In this document: positions 61,301 through 64,000 of the stretch, piece by piece
Layout: each line of letters begins with the position of its first letter
Position numbering within the stretch: the stretch's first letter is position 1
Assembly: GCF_047496725.1 (NCBI RefSeq)
Contig: NC_132973.1
Coordinates: forward strand, 5,369,233-5,433,232
DNA length: 64,000 nucleotides
Reading direction: 5' to 3'
Source of the DNA: Anoplolepis gracilipes
Lineage: Eukaryota; Arthropoda; Insecta; Hymenoptera; Formicidae
Notes under the pieces: generated by a model
The model's database searches: none
What the model was told of the DNA's origin: nothing
What the model saw: the letters and a program-made list of their open reading frames with translations, nothing else
Made by a program: the position numbers and the translations under genes

Positions 61301-63608
61301 AATTCAAATTATACTTTAATGCCCGAAAAAATCTCCGACTGGATTTTCCTTCAATCAAACAGATATTAAAGTTACTATTAACGATTAATATTCTGCGACT
61401 CCATCTACAGTGTTAAAAAAAAATCATCAATATTATATTACTAAAAAGTGGATGTAAATATGTAAGAATATTAAAGATCAAAAAAACAATTATAGTATAT
61501 GCGTCACAAGTTTTCTAAAAAAAGACAAGGCCATTCTAAAAGATAATGATGATGATCTTGAATAAAGAAAGAGAAAAAAAAAAAAAAAAAAACAGCGCCT
61601 TACCACCATGTCAGAGCCACTCTTGGAGGCGTCGCTGACGGCGGAGGGACTCCTTTCGATAACGAGGCCTCCAGGTATCGGTGTCGAGGTTGGTGTGGGT
61701 GTTGGCGTATGCGTGGGCGTCGGGGTCGCCGCCGAAGTGGTGCTGGCCGGTTGGCTTGACTTCGGGGTCGGTCCAGGTGTAACGATGGTGGACGACGCTG
61801 ACACCGATTGATCCTTGTCGGAACTTGTCTGGTTGTTCGCAGCAGCGGCACCGCCGCCGCCGCCGACGATGGACGACGCTGCTCCTGCGGCCGCTGTCGA
61901 ACTCGAACCACCGGACAATTCATCCGTTGGCAAAGAGCTCCCAACGTCTGTCAACAGCAAATACGCCAAGTTCCCGCTCATTATTTTATTTCTTCGAGCA
62001 TAACAGATCCATATCATATCGACGGTAACCAATGAAAAATATTGTACAACTTTTCAGAAAAATTATTTGTTAGATAGAATTTTCTTTTGCGTATCACAAT
62101 TTCTTCTGTGTATCAATTGTACACAGTAGGAATAATAGATTAGATATAAAATCACAGAGTAGAGTCGCCATTTTTTTCGAGAGCCCTATTCGTAAAAGAT
62201 AGCATTAAAAAATAATTGTCAATTATTAAAAATGCTAAAAAATGTATTTGCCAATATATGATTTCTATCGGTACCAAAATAGATCATGATATAATTTATT
62301 TGCAAAGAGCTTCCACCATCTGTCAACAGAGTATATACAGTTACGTCTATTATTTAACCCCTTCAACCATGGCACATATCATATATCACTACTACAAAAA
62401 AATTAAAAAATATAACTGCGCAAAACTGTATCTTCTCAAAAAAAATGACTCATACGATTTTTTGTGTCAATTTTACAATAGAAAAAAAATTACATAAAAT
62501 AGAGTTGCAATGTTTTTCTCGAGTATATAATTTATATAAGATTGTATTGGAAAATGTAATTACAATTGCATTTATGATTTTTTATTGATACTGTCGATAT
62601 GTAATTTTTCTACTAGTGTTAAACTAGACAATTTATTCAGAGTTTTTAAATGTCTATTCAACAATCAAAAAGTTCTTCTTATTTAACCTTTGAATAATTA
62701 ACAGCAATCTTGTTTGTTAGGTGAAAAAATTAATTTTGATAAACTTTCAAAAACAAATTAATGGAAAATATACAAGACTAACGCTTGTCATGAAAGAGTT
62801 CATGTTATTCAAATTTCGAATTAACTTAACTACGAAATTGTTAACATATTTGTGAAATTCCATTGTATAAAATAATAAAAGTTAACATTGTGGTAAGCGA
62901 CATTCTCGCAAAGCGACTGCGTTATTCGCATCGCGTACACGCATAGACAATCTAGCACGAGTTTGCTCTGTTCCATATGCAATGTGTGAGCAAGCCAAAA
63001 AAAAGTTAGTCAAACTAATTTAACTCTGCACGATGTGGGAAATTCAATGAAAATCAAAATTATATCATTCGCTGATAAACTATTATTGATTGTAAACAAT
63101 ATTTTATTCTAATTATAATACATGCACAACATTGCTATTTTTATAAAGATTGCAAAGAGAAAATGTCTAAACGAAAAAATTTAAATTTGAAAAATTTATA
63201 TATATATATATATATATATACAAGTCGAATAAGAATATAATTATTGTTGCAAACAAATTCAAATGGAGAAATGGAGAATGAGACAAAATATTTACTGTAG
63301 GATTTATATCTATTAATTATTATGATATAATAATATTAATCTATGAATAATTTGACTATTCTATATGATAAATATTTTGTCCAGTTATTATCCGACATCT
63401 TCTTTGCAAAAACTACGATTTCAATTTTCTCAGCTTAAGCGAATTGGCAAGATTGTGACAATTACCTTGGGTGCTTCTTGCTACGACTAGCTCAACCAGA
63501 CCACGGGCCTTTTGAAGAATCGAGATCGCCTGCTCATGAGAGATGTTCGAGTCTAAAGGCTGTCCATCGATCGCCAATATTTGATCGCCTTCTACCAATC
63601 GACCGTCG
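48692..63608 (-). CDS. Patj: Patj-type multi-PDZ polarity scaffold (5' partial, short isoform)
   Basis: Twelve exons encode about 898 codons: the second half of PDZ1, PDZ2, PDZ3, PDZ4 and PDZ5, separated by low-complexity linkers. Family knowledge: Patj binds Stardust/Pals1 through an N-terminal L27 domain and works with Crumbs at the apical membrane of epithelia and photoreceptors. Seen here: carboxylate-binding loops GLGF (PDZ2), GLGI (PDZ3, PDZ4) and GLGF (PDZ5), and MUPP1/PATJ signatures such as GDQILAIDG, LNTEWAQVEV, SGDHILQIGD and GFSILDYQ. The L27 domain and start codon lie beyond 64000. The stop is TAA at 48692-48694 and the C-terminus is ESF, which resembles a class III PDZ ligand. 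All exon phases agree except between 55460 and 52034, where a small exon is probably missing. The next gene in the same direction is inaD-like, and the two may be one transcription unit. Confidence 0.9.
48884..48895 (-). promoter_or_regulatory. internal 5' splice site in the Patj terminal exon
   Basis: The minus strand reads GTCCAG|GTGAGC, with the exon ending at 48890. It matches the consensus at -3 to +5 and lies between codons, after IVQ. Nothing in the coding frame requires it, so it may be a true alternative donor that chooses between a short Patj and a ten-PDZ product. Confidence 0.6.
49229..49447 (-). CDS. Patj: Patj exon: linker and first half of PDZ5
   Basis: The 219-nt, phase-0 exon has a CTCTGCAG acceptor and a GTGCGA donor. 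A Thr-rich linker is followed by RSLEPLTGLAMWSSEPQIIE and the loop GERGLGFSILDYQ. PLTGLAMW and GLGFSILDYQ are near-diagnostic of PDZ5 of the PATJ/MUPP1 family. Confidence 0.95.
49954..50115 (-). CDS. Patj: Patj exon: end of PDZ4
   Basis: The 162-nt, phase-0 exon has a TTTTGAAG acceptor and a GTGAGT donor. It encodes VNGYRLLGINHMEVVSVLKE, then LPIHVRMVCGR as the last strand. A short linker ends in AAFQTR. Confidence 0.94.
50247..50420 (-). CDS. Patj: Patj exon: first part of PDZ4
   Basis: The 174-nt, phase-0 exon has a TCAAATAG acceptor and a GTTATC donor. It encodes VAQLKKFAEGSGLGISLEG, then HHYIRSILPEGPVGQNG and SGDELLE. The intron cuts between LLE and VNG, the same place and phase as in the second PDZ of the inaD part (13564). 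Confidence 0.95.
50512..50736 (-). CDS. Patj: Patj exon: linker and first strand of PDZ4
   Basis: The 225-nt, phase-0 exon has a TTTCTTAG acceptor and a GTAAGT donor. It encodes an acidic linker, then ELTPQIRAAIKAKWQKIVGP and DTEIV. The last residues pair with VAQLKKF of the next exon to give the first strand of PDZ4. The helical PQIRAAIKAKWQ stretch also precedes PDZ4 in vertebrate relatives, as far as I recall. Confidence 0.92.
50966..51267 (-). CDS. Patj: Patj exon: rest of PDZ3 and linker
   Basis: The 302-nt exon has a TTTTTACAG acceptor and a GTATGT donor. It encodes LSGIFVKSISEGSAAD, INDRIVEVDG, the helix NHEAVEVLRRTGQ and the strand VNLCLERYLRG. A Ser/Pro linker follows. SGIFVKSI and QTVNL are typical of PDZ3 of PATJ/MUPP1. 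Confidence 0.94.
51463..51688 (-). CDS. Patj: Patj exon: start of PDZ3
   Basis: The 226-nt exon has a CCTCAG acceptor and a GTAATG donor. It encodes a Pro-rich stretch (PVIPAVPLPVQL), then the first strand ERFTVNLTKD and the loop YGLGITIAGY. It leaves one base, which with the next exon makes Glu. Confidence 0.92.
51857..52034 (-). CDS. Patj: Patj exon: linker between PDZ2 and PDZ3
   Basis: The 178-nt exon has a CTTTCCAG acceptor and a GTGAGT donor. Its open frame begins after one split-codon base and reads LSAVNAPIVPTKILGDPDEL, then a Tyr-rich stretch ending SDIEMH. The other frame from the acceptor meets a stop. The internal CGGCAG at 52022-52027 is a possible second acceptor. Confidence 0.8.
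52478..52505 (-). CDS. Patj: candidate 28-nt Patj microexon
   Basis: The minus strand has a TTTGATAG acceptor and a GGCAG|GTAAAT donor around 28 nt reading IIQIIEQMA plus one base. It joins exon 55460 in phase, and joins the Asn-Ala-Pro frame of exon 52034 only if the inner acceptor CGGCAG (first exon base 52023 or nearby) is used. It was chosen on splice signals alone. Confidence 0.2.
53109..53158 (+). repeat. 50 bp direct repeat, left
   Basis: Begins TCGTTTAATCCTCTGTCGAA and ends in an A run. It matches 53891-53940 with two differences; neither is present beside copy 1 of repeat D. Confidence 0.85.
53159..53889 (+). repeat. dispersed repeat D, copy 2
   Basis: The second copy carries an extra GA run of about 70 bp (53502-53575). 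It is bracketed by two direct repeats of 50 bp at 53109-53158 and 53891-53940. It lies in the Patj intron between 52034 and 55460. Confidence 0.85.
53891..53940 (+). repeat. 50 bp direct repeat, right
   Basis: Partner of 53109-53158, directly after repeat D copy 2. Confidence 0.85.
55460..55618 (-). CDS. Patj: Patj exon: second half of PDZ2
   Basis: The 159-nt, phase-0 exon has a TTCGCAG acceptor and a GTACTT donor. It encodes DNRLQSGDHILQIGD, the helix SEQVAAVLRQSG and the last strand VRLVVARPVEP, ending SPDYQ. It leaves phase 0, but the next recognised exon (52034) needs two left-over bases, so an exon between them is missing from this model. Confidence 0.93.
56148..56282 (-). CDS. Patj: Patj exon: first half of PDZ2
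   Basis: The 135-nt, phase-0 exon has a TTTCACAG acceptor and a GTAAGC donor. It starts LNTEWAQVEVINLIND, carries the GLGF ligand loop followed by GIIGG, and ends in TILPGGVADR. This segment is close to that of vertebrate PATJ/MUPP1 PDZ2. Confidence 0.95.
56283..61603. other. Patj intron, 5.3 kb
   Basis: AT-rich DNA with a GA-rich patch at 58259-58325 followed by a CpG-rich stretch to about 58500. Two related segments of about 250 bp lie at 57206-57485 and 59355-59520 (shared CATAAACACCTATAAATA and TTTCTTTCACGAAAA). No exon recognised. Confidence 0.6.
58259..58325. repeat. GA-rich microsatellite
   Basis: Imperfect GA repeat with a G run, flanked upstream by a short CT run (58190-58210) that could pair with it. 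Confidence 0.85.
61604..61947 (-). CDS. Patj: Patj exon: linker between PDZ1 and PDZ2
   Basis: The 344-nt exon has a TTGACAG acceptor and a GTAAGG donor. It encodes a disordered linker with a Gly run, an Ala run and a Thr-Pro repeat (TPTPTHTPTPTPTSTPIP), then RSPSAVSDASKSGSDMV leading into PDZ2. Vertebrate MUPP1 has a similar RSPSA segment here. The repetitive GTGT/GGGT-type DNA makes the length likely to vary between individuals. Confidence 0.9.
61948..63465. other. Patj intron, 1.5 kb
   Basis: AT-rich, with a TA run near 63199-63220. No exon or mobile element recognised. Confidence 0.6.
63466..63608 (-). CDS. Patj: Patj exon: second half of PDZ1
   Basis: The 143-nt exon has a TTTCAG acceptor and a GTAATT donor. 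It encodes DGRLVEGDQILAIDG and then the helix of PDZ1, ending in LVVARSTQ. It starts with the last base of a split codon and leaves one base, which joins the next exon to give Asp. It is the most 5' coding exon in the window; the GLGF half of PDZ1 must be upstream of 64000. Confidence 0.93.
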
Positions 63609-64000
63609 CTGAAACAAAAATGTCTTAACTCGATATATATCGTTTATAAATAGAGCGCGCAAAAGCACATTTCATGAACGCTTCGATCATCGTGAAAATG
63701 ATATAGATCTCAAGATAAATAAAATAGATTGCGCTGATTGAGTGAATAGATTTTGTATTCGTGAAAGACGCAAAATGGCATACGCGGCAATCAACTATAT
63801 TGTCTGTCATTGACATTTCCGGCCGTCGCACACGTTCGCTTTACGCATTTCGAATTGGGTCGCTAAATAATCGAAATGCGATCAATAATCAACTTATTAC
63901 CTAATAATGTGATGTACATACACGCTATGCAAATAGCGCACGTGGCGCTCGCACGCGGAAGATTATAATTAGATTGTTTTACGGGGGTTAGGTCATCGAA
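63609..64000. other. Patj intron, cut by the window end
   Basis: No exon seen. The first half of PDZ1 is expected beyond 64000. Confidence 0.6.

Noticed and set aside
1..64000. tRNA, rRNA, microRNA and CRISPR
   Set aside because: No cloverleaf with A and B boxes, rRNA core or regularly spaced short repeat was noticed by eye. Hairpins found are long transposon palindromes instead of microRNA precursors. A covariance-model scan was not possible here.

Overview
The window reads as nuclear DNA from an insect, most likely a hymenopteran and plausibly an ant. It is AT-rich but rich in CpG, has short exons in long introns, and carries many TA-, GA- and AAT-type microsatellites and short palindromic DNA transposons. 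No bacterial, viral, rRNA, tRNA or CRISPR feature was seen. The order is an inference; no marker in the window fixes the species.

Every coding exon I can support lies on the minus strand, and all belong to multi-PDZ scaffold proteins. From high to low coordinates, 12 exons at 63608-48692 encode a Patj-type protein (PDZ1 second half, then PDZ2 to PDZ5). It is an epithelial polarity scaffold of the Crumbs complex. The 5' end, with the expected L27 domain and first half of PDZ1, lies outside the window. This part can end at a stop codon at 48692-48694.

After a 9 kb gap, 21 more exons at 39485-7785 encode an INAD-type phototransduction scaffold. It has a long, charged, low-complexity N-terminal region of about 920 residues, then five PDZ domains in the order and with the linkers of Drosophila INAD. 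The 21 exons sum to 5265 nt, 1755 codons including the stop, with matching phases at every junction. This required recovering a 54-nt exon behind a GC-AG intron (10634-10687) and choosing a frame for exon 14960-15042 other than the most obvious one.

The main result is that Patj-like and inaD-like exons lie head to tail in one orientation and together give ten PDZ domains in the order of vertebrate PATJ/MUPP1. The Patj terminal exon contains a strong in-frame donor (CAG|GTGAGC, 48890) whose phase matches the first inaD-type exon at 39485. One transcription unit could therefore make a short Patj and a ten-PDZ MUPP1-like protein. In Drosophila the two are separate, unlinked genes, so this looks like the ancestral, unsplit or only partly split state.

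The introns hold several transposon families: two copies of a 0.9 kb terminal-inverted-repeat MITE, two copies of a 1.1 kb foldback palindrome, a 0.9 kb palindrome, smaller palindromic and TTAA-flanked elements, a 245-258 bp tandem repeat and a duplicated 0.7 kb segment. The first 7.8 kb, downstream of the last exon, holds no gene I can support.
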